Under the pieces are notes generated by a model. It was not told the DNA's origin, did not search any database, and saw nothing but the letters and a program-made list of their open reading frames with translations. This document shows positions 33,605 to 42,800 of a stretch of DNA of 64,000 nucleotides, one piece after another (position 1 is the first letter of the stretch; each line of letters begins with the position of its first letter). Where the stretch lies: contig CAMYZE010000001.1 of NCBI GenBank assembly GCA_947303805.1, forward strand, positions 310,001 to 374,000. The letters run 5' to 3'. Made by a program: the position numbers and the translations under genes. This DNA is from an uncultured Clostridia bacterium (GTDB taxonomy: Bacteria > Bacillota > Clostridia > Lachnospirales > Lachnospiraceae).

Positions 33605-34591
33605 ATGGAAATAACATTAATATTAGGGAATGGGTTTGATAAGAATTTAGGATTAGAAACATCATATAAAGAGTTTTATGAAAAGTACAAGAAAAAGGAT
33701 ACTAATATTGAGATTGTGAAAAAAATGAAAAACTCAATTGGACGTTTTTTAGATGGTGTAAAAAAAGGAGAGGATATTATCAATTGGGGAGATGCAGAGT
33801 TGGCATTTGGACAGTTTTCAAAGCATTGTCAGACATATGAAGAATATCGAGATTGTTATATGGATTTACAAGACAGTTTTGCAGAGTATTTGGTAAAAGA
33901 AGAAAAAAGATTTGATATTAACAAAATTGATGAAAAGATAATTCTTAATTGTATTAATGATATTGTAAAATATATTAATAAATCTGATAACGGGAGCACA
34001 TTAAACATAATTACTTTGAATTATACAAGTGCAATTTATGAAATATTTTATAAAGTTAAAGATATACTAAAGGATCCCAAATATAATATACAGATTAAAG
34101 ATTGTTTATATTTGCACGGAAGTTTGGGTGGTGAACCAACATTTGGTGTAGGTAGCATTAATCAAATTAGAAATGAAAATATAAGAAAAAGCTTTCCGAC
34201 AGCATTTGAATCGCAGATTATAAAAGATAGGCATGATACATTAACTGGAAGGAATTATTATGCACGATTAATGGCAGTATTGAGTAGGAGCCAAGCAGTT
34301 TATTGTTATGGGTGGTCGTTTGGTGATACAGATTTAGCATTAATAAGTAGATTAGCTAAAAGAACTGCAGCTGGAATGAAACTATATGTTTATAAACATG
34401 GATTTGAAATTAAAAGTAATATAAGAAAATCATTTGAGGAGAGACTTTTTAATGACAAGAATAGAGATGATATACGCAATAAACTGTTGGCTTATGGAGG
34501 GCTTAATAATAGTGAGTATGCTGTAGCAGCAACTAATGTTGTTTCAATTTGTATCAATCATTTTGAAAAAATAAAAAATGCTGTGGCATAG
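33605..34591 (+). CDS. abiH: AbiH-family abortive infection protein
   Basis: 328 aa. LILGNGFDKNLGLETSYKEF is the AbiH signature at the N-terminus. LNYTSAIYEIFYK, YLHGSLGGEPTFGVG and CYGWSFGDTDLALI follow in family order. Known AbiH confers phage abortive infection by an unresolved mechanism. AAGGAG precedes the ATG. Its 3' end overlaps the tail of an inverted hsdS cassette by 38 nt and lies next to a recombination site, so inversion occurs just outside its stop codon. Confidence 0.9.
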   Translation: MEITLILGNGFDKNLGLETSYKEFYEKYKKKDTNIEIVKKMKNSIGRFLDGVKKGEDIINWGDAELAFGQFSKHCQTYEEYRDCYMDLQDSFAEYLVKEEKRFDINKIDEKIILNCINDIVKYINKSDNGSTLNIITLNYTSAIYEIFYKVKDILKDPKYNIQIKDCLYLHGSLGGEPTFGVGSINQIRNENIRKSFPTAFESQIIKDRHDTLTGRNYYARLMAVLSRSQAVYCYGWSFGDTDLALISRLAKRTAAGMKLYVYKHGFEIKSNIRKSFEERLFNDKNRDDIRNKLLAYGGLNNSEYAVAATNVVSICINHFEKIKNAVA

Positions 34592-35027
34592 AGTCAACTA
34601 TGTGCTGTTGGGTGGGTATATTTGGAATTTCAATATCATAATTTAGCAATACATTTATATCACCCCTTGGCATTTTAGTGCCTTTGCTATTTTTTACATA
34701 TAGATTAATAAACTTGTCTGAACATATAATATAAAATAGATATTTATTAAGCAAGATTTTCTCATTACTTGGTATCATAGATATAATGTCATTTGAGCAC
34801 CCACCAAAAAAATTACAATATAGAACTTTTTTGAAATAAGGTCTTATGTTTGACAACAATATATTGTTAGGATAAATCTTAGTGCATTTTCCAGCGGGTA
34901 CATTGGAAGATTTGGTATATCCACCAAAATTTGGTAATAAATTTTCTGTAGATATATAATTATCATTACTTAAGTCACTACAGTTAATCTTATCTTTATT
35001 GATTGTTACTATTTCTTTTAATAACAT
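34554..35027 (-). CDS. alternative N-terminal half of HsdS (spare TRD1 cassette)
   Basis: 157 aa on the minus strand: one target-recognition domain (MLLKEIVTINKDKIN ... KMPRGDINVLLNYDIEIP) ending in PTQQHIVDS, the exact start of the hsdS central conserved region. After the recombination site (34588-34615) the frame runs into unrelated sequence (PQHFLFFQND) and stops. It has its own GGAGGT site before the ATG at 35027. Inversion between 34588-34615 and 35512-35539 would place it in front of the C-terminal half of hsdS in frame. In the present orientation it is probably inactive. Confidence 0.88.
   Translation of the reverse strand: MLLKEIVTINKDKINCSDLSNDNYISTENLLPNFGGYTKSSNVPAGKCTKIYPNNILLSNIRPYFKKVLYCNFFGGCSNDIISMIPSNEKILLNKYLFYIICSDKFINLYVKNSKGTKMPRGDINVLLNYDIEIPNIPTQQHIVDSMPQHFLFFQND
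34588..34615 (-). repeat. hsdS recombination site A
   Basis: 28 bp identical, in inverted orientation, to 35512-35539. On the minus strand it includes CACATAGTTGACTCTAT and encodes the TQQHIVDS region. It ends at the 3' edge of the core TAGTTGACTCTAT, after which similarity to hsdS is lost. Confidence 0.9.
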
Positions 35028-35048
35028 AAAACCTCCAAGGAGTTAATA

Positions 35049-36155
35049 ATGATATACAAAAAATTAAGTGAAATTTCAATTAACAATAAAGGATATTATG
35101 GTATAGGTGCATCCTCTTGCGAAAAAAAAGATGATTTGCCACAATATTTGAGAATAACTGATATTTCAGATGATGGAAGGATGCCATCTATTTTGCCTAC
35201 ATGCATTGATAAAAATGAGTATAGTGACTATGGCAATTATATTTTAAACAAAGGTGATTTATTACTTGCAAGAACAGGGAATAGTACAGGCAGGAATCAC
35301 TTATACAAAAAAGATGATAAAAATACTGTATTTGCTGGTTTTCTTATAAAATTTTCACTAAATGATAAGCTAATTAATCCTTATTATGTAGGATATTATT
35401 GCCAAAGCAAAAACTATTATAATCAAATAGATGCAATGATAACTGGTAGCACAAGACCTAATATAAATGCTGAGCAATATGGTGATTTGCTGATACCGAT
35501 TTGTGATTCAACCACCCAACAGCACATAGTTGACTCTATCGGAAGTGTAGATGATGCGATTGAGAAGAATGAGGAAACTATTGCGAAAATAAAGGTATAT
35601 GGAAAAAAATTGTTTAATACTATTGATACTAGTCAATGCATAGATGCCAGTTCCTTTATAAGTTTTGAAAAAGGAATCGAAATAGGATCTTCAAATTACT
35701 ATGACAGGGAAATTGAAAATTCAATCCCATATATAAGAGTTGGTAATTTACTTAATAATAATTATGATACATATTGTATAGATAATGACTATAGAAAATG
35801 TGACTATGATGACATTTTAATAGCATTTGATGGGGCACCAGGTCGTAATTCTATAGGTCTTTGCGGAGTGTATTCTTCTGGAATATATAAAGTTATATGT
35901 GATAGTAAACTAAAAGGATTTGTATACTTTTACATTAATTCAAATTTATGCCAAGATATTATAAAGCAAAATAGCCAAGGCACTACTATACTACACGCTA
36001 GTAAATCAATAAAACTGCTTAAAATGCCAAGTGTTGATAATGTAATACTAAATAATCAACTGAATGATTTATACAAAGTTCTAATTAACTTATATAAAAA
36101 ACAAATCTCATTAAAAAAGATAAAGCAATTATTGTTAAATAAATACTTTGATTAG
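35049..36155 (+). CDS. hsdS: type I restriction-modification specificity subunit HsdS (expressed form)
   Basis: 368 aa with two target-recognition domains: TRD1 about residues 1-150, central helical region TTQQHIVDSIGSVDDAIEKN at about 155-175, TRD2 about 195-345, and distal helix ending KQLLLNKYFD. It sets the bipartite DNA target of HsdM and HsdR. AAGGAG precedes the ATG, with a divergent GGAGGT-started cassette 22 nt away. The central region carries two overlapping recombination sites, so this sequence is one of several possible forms. Confidence 0.95.
   Translation: MIYKKLSEISINNKGYYGIGASSCEKKDDLPQYLRITDISDDGRMPSILPTCIDKNEYSDYGNYILNKGDLLLARTGNSTGRNHLYKKDDKNTVFAGFLIKFSLNDKLINPYYVGYYCQSKNYYNQIDAMITGSTRPNINAEQYGDLLIPICDSTTQQHIVDSIGSVDDAIEKNEETIAKIKVYGKKLFNTIDTSQCIDASSFISFEKGIEIGSSNYYDREIENSIPYIRVGNLLNNNYDTYCIDNDYRKCDYDDILIAFDGAPGRNSIGLCGVYSSGIYKVICDSKLKGFVYFYINSNLCQDIIKQNSQGTTILHASKSIKLLKMPSVDNVILNNQLNDLYKVLINLYKKQISLKKIKQLLLNKYFD
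35512..35566 (+). repeat. hsdS recombination site B (composite of sites A and C)
   Basis: Bases 35512-35539 match site A (28 bp, inverted). Bases 35527-35566 match site C (40 bp, inverted), and similarity continues to 35576 after one mismatch. The two overlap in the 13-bp core TAGTTGACTCTAT (35527-35539), the likely crossover point for both inversions. Confidence 0.92.
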
Positions 36156-36182
36156 CAAGGGCTCGTAAAACTCGCCCATACA
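36155..36182 (-). repeat. dispersed hairpin repeat after hsdS
   Basis: On the minus strand it reads TGTATGGGCGAGTTTTACGA followed by GCCCTTGC. Its inner GGGC-GA-GT-TTT-AC-GA-GCCC is identical to the copy inside nnrD. It begins at the last base of the hsdS stop codon. Confidence 0.8.
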
Positions 36183-36228
36183 ATATAAACATAGTAAAAT
36201 ACTTACAAAAATATTGGAGGTATTTACT

Positions 36229-37032
36229 ATGTTTTTTAATTTTAAAGAAAACTTAACAAGGGAGAACTTAAGTCAGAATACTATCGACAATTACATTTTT
36301 AGTTGTAAGCAGTTTATTGAAAAATACAAAACTATCAATAAAAAGAATTTACTGGCTTATAAAGGCTTTTTATTAGAAAATTATAAGCCGAAAACAATCA
36401 ATCTTAGAATACTCGGAATTAATAGATATTTAGATTTTATTGGCAAATCAGATCTTAGACTTAAAGATGTAAAGATTCAACAAAAGACATTTTTAGAAAA
36501 TGTAATAAGCAATGCAGACTATGAATATTTTAAGCAATGCTTACAAAATGATAAAAATTATATGTGGTATTTTGTTATAAGATGCCTCGCTGCTACTGGA
36601 GCAAGAGTAAGTGAACTAATACAATTTAAAGTCGAACATATAAAAGTAGGCTATATAGATTTATATTCAAAGGGTGGAAAAATCAGAAGAATTTATATTG
36701 CTGACAAACTAAAGGAAGACTGCATTAATTGGCTAAATTCTATTAATAAACAAAGTGGCTTTATATTTTGTAATAAAAATAATATTCGCATAACTACACG
36801 AGGTATAGCACACCAGTTAAAAGCATTAGCAAAAAGGTATGGAATAAATGAATCGGTTGTATATCCACATTCATTTAGACATTTATTTGCTAAAAACTTT
36901 TTAGAAAAATATAATGACATCGCATTACTTGCCGATTTGCTTGGGCATGATTCTATAGAAACAACAAGAATATATTTAAGGAAAACCAGTGAAGAGCAGC
37001 AAAATATAGTTAATAGTATAGTAAAGTGGTAA
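36229..37032 (+). CDS. tyrosine recombinase/integrase of the hsdS inversion system
   Basis: 267 aa XerC-like protein. The N-terminal SAM-like core-binding domain reads NLSQNTIDNYIFSCKQFI. Catalytic residues: Arg in AATGARVSELIQFK, His-x-x-Arg in YPHSFRHLFAKNF, His in LLGHDSIET and Tyr in RIYLRK. Start chosen at 36229, 8 nt after GGAGG; the TTG at 36214 would use the site itself. It is located inside the B-C invertible segment, beside hsdS, as in other phase-variable type I systems, so it is the likely inversion enzyme. Confidence 0.92.
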   Translation: MFFNFKENLTRENLSQNTIDNYIFSCKQFIEKYKTINKKNLLAYKGFLLENYKPKTINLRILGINRYLDFIGKSDLRLKDVKIQQKTFLENVISNADYEYFKQCLQNDKNYMWYFVIRCLAATGARVSELIQFKVEHIKVGYIDLYSKGGKIRRIYIADKLKEDCINWLNSINKQSGFIFCNKNNIRITTRGIAHQLKALAKRYGINESVVYPHSFRHLFAKNFLEKYNDIALLADLLGHDSIETTRIYLRKTSEEQQNIVNSIVKW

Positions 37033-37086
37033 ATTTACTAATATTTTGTAAAAAAATCAAAAAAAGCCATAAATTTACTAAAATAG

Positions 37087-37133
37087 TTGAAAAAAACATA
37101 ACTATTTGTTATAATTAATAACAAATAGTTATG
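37087..37133 (+). promoter_or_regulatory. promoter and perfect 16-bp palindrome before relB/yoeB
   Basis: -35 TTGAAA (37087-37092), 17-nt spacer, -10 TATAAT (37110-37115). A perfect inverted repeat of 16 bp per arm, CATAACTATTTGTTAT and its complement, spans 37097-37133 with a 5-nt loop and covers the -10. It fits autorepression by the RelB-YoeB complex. Confidence 0.85.
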
Positions 37134-37209
37134 TGGAAATACTGCTTTCAGTTAAAAAATGCTGTTAGCAATGCAGATATTATTGTTAATGTTTTTGTGA
37201 GGTATTTAT

Positions 37210-37461
37210 ATGGTAAATGTGAATGTTCGGATGAGCGAAATTGATAAAGATTTGCTTACTAATTTTTGTAACAATGTTGGCATGAGTATATCAACACTTT
37301 TTAATGTATTTGCTAAAAAGGTTATCAATGAAAATAGAATACCATTTAGCATTGAGTATGAAGACCCTTTATATAGTGAGTCAAACATGAAATTTTTAAT
37401 GAGAGGAATTAAACAGTTAAGTGAAGGTAAAGGTGTTGAGCATGAGCTCATAGAAGATTAG
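37210..37461 (+). CDS. RelB/DinJ-family antitoxin
   Basis: 83 aa. The N-terminal ribbon-helix-helix reads VNVNVRMSEIDKDLLTNFC and NVGMSISTLFNVFAKKVI, typical of DinJ/RelB. An acidic C-terminal tail binds the toxin. GTGAGG precedes the ATG. It lies within the B-C invertible DNA of the hsdS locus, where loss of the segment would release the toxin. Confidence 0.9.
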   Translation: MVNVNVRMSEIDKDLLTNFCNNVGMSISTLFNVFAKKVINENRIPFSIEYEDPLYSESNMKFLMRGIKQLSEGKGVEHELIED

Positions 37462-37462
37462 T

Positions 37463-37726
37463 ATGAAAAAGATATGGTGCGATGATGCTTGGGATGATTA
37501 TTTATGGTGGCAGGAAAATGATAAAATTGCTTTTAAGCAAATAAATAAATTAGTAAAAGATATCGATAGAAATAAAAATATAGGGCTTGGCCATCCAGAA
37601 CCTTTAAAAGGCGAACTATCGGGATTCTATAGTAGGCAAATTAATAAAAAAGATAGACTCATTTATAAAATAATAAATAATACTATTGAAATATTGTCAT
37701 GCAAAGGCCATTATAATGATAAATAA
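37463..37726 (+). CDS. Txe/YoeB-family mRNA interferase toxin
   Basis: 87 aa RelE-fold ribonuclease. WCDDAWDDYLWWQENDK opens as in YoeB. GLGHPEPLKGELSGFYSRQI and the terminal CKGHYNDK (catalytic His-Tyr) are diagnostic. It starts 1 nt after the antitoxin stop. A bidirectional terminator follows. YoeB toxins cut mRNA at the ribosome. Confidence 0.93.
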   Translation: MKKIWCDDAWDDYLWWQENDKIAFKQINKLVKDIDRNKNIGLGHPEPLKGELSGFYSRQINKKDRLIYKIINNTIEILSCKGHYNDK

Positions 37727-37755
37727 AAAGTAGCAAAATTAATTGCTACTTTTTG
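37725..37755. terminator. bidirectional terminator between yoeB and the spare TRD2 cassette
   Basis: Eleven- to twelve-base stem AAAAGTAGCAA / TTGCTACTTTT with an AATTAA loop and flanking A and T tracts. It stops transcription from the toxin gene before the inverted cassette. Confidence 0.88.
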
Positions 37756-37757
37756 AT

Positions 37758-38431
37758 TTAATCAAAATATTTACTTAATAGATTCTTCTTAATTGATTTT
37801 AAAATATAGTTCTTTTCTTGCAATCTATTTATTGTTTCAATGAAGTTATCAATATCTTTTCCAAAACTACGTGCTTCGTCTTTTGTGATATTAGGGACTT
37901 TTATTGAATATAGTATATCATTATTAATACCCATCATTGTGGCACCTGTAGAAGATGCATCTTTTTGATTATTAAAATTATCACTTAGTATTAATAAATA
38001 TAAATAATTAATAATATATTCGTCTGCTTCAAGCCCCATAAAACCAGTTGAGAAAACATAGTTATTAAGTACTCGTTTTGATGAATTTTTTACTATGATA
38101 TATTTGGGGCTATCTTTCAACTTTGCAAACCATATAGTATTTGGCATTGGCTGCATATTGGCTCTTGAAGGTCTATCATCATAAGTTATATTATAACTCG
38201 TATCAATAATACTTTTGTTTGAAACAGATGAAGTATCAATGTAAATCTTATTTCCATCAAATTCTTCAATACCCGATTTGACAATTCTGAAATAGTCTAA
38301 GCCACCTAAGCTTACTGTTTCTCTATTATTTATTAATTCATTGAACTTGTTACTGAGAAAACAGTATATTTTTTCAATTATTTCCTCATTTTTCTCAATC
38401 GCATCATCTACACTTCCGATAGAGTCAACTA
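37758..38431 (-). pseudogene. silent C-terminal half of HsdS (spare TRD2 cassette, no start codon)
   Basis: The minus-strand frame is open from beyond 38431 to a stop at 37758-37760. It begins with VDSIGSVDDAIEKNEE, matching the hsdS central region, then a different TRD (INNRETVSLGGLDYFRIV ... GNKIYIDTSS), ending KKNLLSKYFD like hsdS. It has no start or promoter and is meant to be expressed only after inversion between sites B and C joins it to TRD1. It is a functional reservoir rather than a decayed gene. Confidence 0.9.
38392..38431 (-). repeat. hsdS recombination site C
   Basis: 40 bp identical, in inverted orientation, to 35527-35566. On the minus strand it starts with the core TAGTTGACTCTAT and goes on through the central helical region code. 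Upstream of the core there is no similarity to hsdS. Confidence 0.92.
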
Positions 38432-38441
38432 AATGAAATAG

Positions 38442-38566
38442 CCGTTTTCAAATATGTGGCTTTGCCCTAAAATTGAAATTTTGAAGTGCGCAATTGATAT
38501 GTTGAAAAAAAACAGCATTTATAGTATAATTTCAAAAAGTGGACAATGTCCAAAATTTGAAAACGG
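38442..38566. repeat. 125-bp spacer bounded by a 12-bp inverted repeat
   Basis: CCGTTTTCAAAT at 38442-38453 and ATTTGAAAACGG at 38555-38566 are perfect complements. CTTTGCCC and GGGCAAAG also recur at each end but in shifted order. The promoter of the next gene lies inside. It may be a small inverted-repeat element or a looping regulatory site. Confidence 0.6.
38502..38552 (+). promoter_or_regulatory. promoter and operator-like palindrome before the DUF4143 ATPase
   Basis: -35 TTGAAA (38502-38507), 17-nt spacer, -10 TATAAT (38525-38530). The palindrome TGGAC-AAT-GTCCA at 38540-38552 covers the expected transcription start region. It would drive the ATPase and hsdR. Confidence 0.75.
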
Positions 38567-38575
38567 GGCAAAGTT

Positions 38576-39829
38576 ATGATTTTTGATCGAAGATATTATA
38601 TCGATAGACTTATTAGCAAAAGAAAGAACGGAATGGTAAAGATAATCACTGGTCTAAGAAGAGCAGGGAAATCGTTCTTATTGTTTGATTTATATAAAAA
38701 ATATTTACTAAAAAATGGATATGACGAAGCTCATATTATTACAATAAATTTTGATGATTTAGAAAACATTGAAAATAGAAAAGTCAAAAATGCATATAAT
38801 TTGATTAAAAGTAAACTTGTTGATAAAAAAGAATATGTTATTCTTTTAGATGAAATCCAATTTGTTGATGATTTTGTTCCAATGTTAAATTCGTTATTGC
38901 ATATAAATAATGTTGATTGCTATGTAACAGGAAGCAACTCAAAATTTTTATCAAAAGATGTGGTGACAGAATTTAGGGGAAGAGGAGATGAAATACATTT
39001 ATTTCCACTAACATTCAAAGAGTTATTACCATTATATGATAATGATAGATATAAGTGCTTTGAAGATTATCTATTGTATGGTGGTTTGCCTATGGTATAT
39101 GTAAAAAACAGTGAACTTGATAGAACAGAATATTTAAAAAACATTTTTAGTGAAACGTACATTATTGATATACTTGAAAGATATAATATAAAAAAAAGTG
39201 AGGAACTTGATAACTTGTTGAGTATAATATCGTCATCTATAGGTTCGTTTACTAGCATTCAAAATATTGTTAATACATTTAAAACAAAATATAATGCAAA
39301 AATTAGTATTCCGACAATAAAAAATTATTTAGAGATTTTAAAGGATATTTTTTTGGTGAGAGAAGTTGAAAAATATGATATAAAAGGTAGAAAGTATATT
39401 GGAGCAGAAAAAAAATATTACTATGAAGACATTGGTTTAAGAAATGCAAGAATTGGATTTAGGCAAGTAGATAAATCTCATATAATGGAAAACATTATAT
39501 TTAACGAACTTATTAAGAGAAGGTATGAAGTAGATGTTGGTATAATAAAAAAGAAGGAAATTATAAACAACATGAGGAAGAATAGACAATATGAAGTTGA
39601 TTTTATAGTGGAGCAAGGTCATACAAAGTATTATGTACAATCTGCATATGAAATGAATACTGAAAAAAAACGAGAACAAGAATATAGATCACTCAAATAT
39701 GTTGCTGACTCATTTAAAAAGATAGTGATACGCTATGATAATTATGGCATAAGTTTGGATGAAAATGGAATATTGAACATAGGTCTTTTTGATTTTTTGT
39801 TAAATGAAGATTGCTTTAGTTATGAATAG
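38576..39829 (+). CDS. AAA ATPase with DUF4143 domain
   Basis: 417 aa. Walker A is a variant, ITGLRRAGKSFLLFDLY, and Walker B is VILLDEIQFVDDF. ITGSNSKFLSKDVV-like sensor sequence (VTGSNSKFLSKDV) follows. The C-terminal DUF4143 reads YYYEDIGLRNARIGFR with E-N-x-x-F-N-E-L and RQYEVDFIVEQG, the PD-(D/E)xK-like part. These are common mobile-region ATPases of unknown role. It begins close after its own promoter and sits 12 nt before hsdR. Confidence 0.88.
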   Translation: MIFDRRYYIDRLISKRKNGMVKIITGLRRAGKSFLLFDLYKKYLLKNGYDEAHIITINFDDLENIENRKVKNAYNLIKSKLVDKKEYVILLDEIQFVDDFVPMLNSLLHINNVDCYVTGSNSKFLSKDVVTEFRGRGDEIHLFPLTFKELLPLYDNDRYKCFEDYLLYGGLPMVYVKNSELDRTEYLKNIFSETYIIDILERYNIKKSEELDNLLSIISSSIGSFTSIQNIVNTFKTKYNAKISIPTIKNYLEILKDIFLVREVEKYDIKGRKYIGAEKKYYYEDIGLRNARIGFRQVDKSHIMENIIFNELIKRRYEVDVGIIKKKEIINNMRKNRQYEVDFIVEQGHTKYYVQSAYEMNTEKKREQEYRSLKYVADSFKKIVIRYDNYGISLDENGILNIGLFDFLLNEDCFSYE

Positions 39830-39841
39830 AGGTAAATATTT

Positions 39842-42800
39842 ATGAAATACGAATCTTTAGTAGAAGAAACAATAATTAGTTATGTGAAGCGCCTTGATTA
39901 TGAACTGGTCGATGGTGAAGATATGTGGCTACAAAATAGACAACTAGATGAGTTCATAAATGAAGAACTTTTATTAGATTGTTTGTCAAGAATTAATAAA
40001 ACCAATGATACTGAAATATTAGATGAAGTTCTTAGAAAAATAAAAAACATTGATAACCCATCTTTATTTGAAAAGAATAAACAATTTCATAAATATTTGA
40101 TTGAAGGAATAACTATTGATTCAAAAAAATATAAAATTAATCCGACTATTAAACTGATTGACTTTGATAATCCAAAAAACAATGTATTTCAAGTTGTGCA
40201 TCAAGTGCATTATAAAGAAGGAAGTCTTTCTCAAGTTAGAATTCCTGATGTAGTAATTTATATTAACGGCATTCCAATGGTTGTGATGGAGTTAAAATCA
40301 TTTGATGTAGATAATGAAGGTGCCACACTTGATAATGCATTTGCACAACTTGGTGGAGCAAGCGAGAATGATGGATATAGAAAAGACATACCTACATTAT
40401 TTATATATAATGCAATGCTTGTAATATCTGATGGAGTTACCACAAAATATGGCACACTTACTTCTAAAATAAATAGATACAATGAATGGAAAAGCACACA
40501 TGGCGAGAAAGGATATGATGATAACTTCGCATTTAAACTTGAATGTAATATAATTGGTTTCTTTGAGCACAAAACATTTTTAGATATATTGCAGAATAAT
40601 TTATTTTTTATAAGTGATAAGAATGATAAACCAGTAAAAATATTGACCCAGTATCATCAATATTTTGGTGTTATAAAAGCTGAAGAAAGTATAGTGAATA
40701 ATAAAAAGCCAAAAGGCAGTGGAAAGGCTGGTATATTTTGGCATACTCAAGGTAGTGGCAAATCATTTTCAATGGTTATGCTTACACAAAGGCTATTAAA
40801 AAACGAGAAGCTGAATGTTCCTACAATAGTTGTCCTAACAGATAGAATAGATCTTGACGATCAATTATATAAAACCTTTTTGAGTGCAAAAGAATTTCTT
40901 AGATGCGAACCAACTATTGTAGAAAGTAGAGAGGATTTATTAAATAAACTACCATCTTTTAAACAGGGAGGAGTATTATTTACAACAATTGGCAAGTTTG
41001 ATAAAGAGAATCTTCCTAAAAATGAAAGAGATAATATAATTGTATTAACTGACGAAGCTCATAGAAGTCATTATGGCTTATATGAAAAAGTATCTTACGA
41101 AAAAAATGATAAGACAAATGAGTATGAAGCGGTTTTTAAATATGGTATAGAAAAATATATAAGAGAAGCTTTACCAAATGCGACATTTTTAGGATTTACT
41201 GGAACACCAGTTTCAAACAAAGATAAACAGACATCTGATGTATATGGAGATGTCATAGACATTTATGATATGACACAGAGTATAATTGATGGGTCTACAG
41301 TAAAATTATACTATGAAGCAAGGCTTGCAAAAATATGGGCAAATGATAAAGTGCTTGACCAAATTGACGAATATTATAAAGATATAGAGGAAAATGAAAA
41401 AGCAAGCAAAGAGGCGGTTGATAAGTCAAAAGCGGAGATGTCTAAGATTAAAGTAATATTAGAAGATGATAGTTTAATAGATTTGCTTGCACATGATATA
41501 CTTGCTCATTATGAAGAAAGAAAGAATATACTTAATGGCAAAGCGATGATAGTGTGTCAGACAAGAGTTGCGGCTGTAAAATTATTCAAAAGAATTATTG
41601 AATTGAAAAATGAATATAAAGATAAAATAATTCTTGTTGTGACAGAATCAAATAAAGATACAGAAGAAATGAGAGAATTGTTTGGTGATAGTAAACATAG
41701 AAAAGAATTAGGAGAAGAGTTTAAAAAGGATAATTCTAAATATAAAATTGCTATAGTTGTAGATATGTGGCTCACAGGTTTTGATGTACCTGACCTTGAC
41801 ACAATGTATTTTATAAAAAAACTAAAATCATATAATTTGATGCAAGCAATAGCAAGAGTTAATAGAGTTTATCCAGGGAAAAGCAGTGGACTTATTGTTG
41901 ATTATATTGGACTCAATAAAGCACTTGATGCTGCATTATCTGAATATACTGATAGAGATAGAAGAGAAAATTGCCAGGATATTAAAAAAGAAATATATAA
42001 TATCTTAAGAGAGAAACTTAGTATCTTAAATGAATGGTTTATAAAGATAGATAAGGATAAGTTTGATTCTTGCGAATCGGCTGAAAGATTTAAAGCAATA
42101 CAAGAAGGTGTAGAATTTATATTATCTGATAAAAATCGTGAAGAAGTATTTTTAAAAGACTTATCTATAAATATTAAGCAGGCATTTGCCGCTTGCGGAG
42201 GTATGGCAACTGAAGAAGAAAAGAATGATACAATTTATTATTTAGCTATTAGAAGTTATATATTAAAATTACGAATGGGTGCAGCCCCAGTTTCTATACA
42301 AGAAATGAATGAGCATGTGAAGGAATTGTTAGCTGATGCAATACAAGGAGACGAAGTAAAACTTCTAGGCAAAAATGATGAGAGCATAAATGTCATTGAA
42401 TTATTAACAAAAGAAAAAATGGATGCACTGAGAAAAAGTAATCCACCTCATGTATTTATAGAAATTGTAAAAAAATTACTTGAAAGAGCAATAACTGAAA
42501 GCAGGAAAAATAATTATTTTAAATCTCAAGAGTATAGTAAGAGACTTAGAAAAATCTTAGAAAAATATAATGATAGAGATGCTGAATTTACAGCGGATGT
42601 AACTATTGCAGGGTTGGTTGATTTTGCAAGCGAATTGGTTTCAGATGAAAAGAAGGCAAATGAGCTTGGTATAACAGGCAGAGAAAGAGCATTTTATGAT
42701 GCATTGGTTAGAGATAAAAGTGCAAAGGAACTTATGAGTGATGAGACTTTAAAACTAATTGCACTTGAATTAAAAGATATAGTAGAAGAATATGCTAAGA

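Noticed and set aside
37758..38156. Short independent gene starting at the ATG at 38156
   Set aside because: The frame is open well upstream and matches the hsdS central region back to the recombination core. It is part of a startless cassette, not a separate gene.
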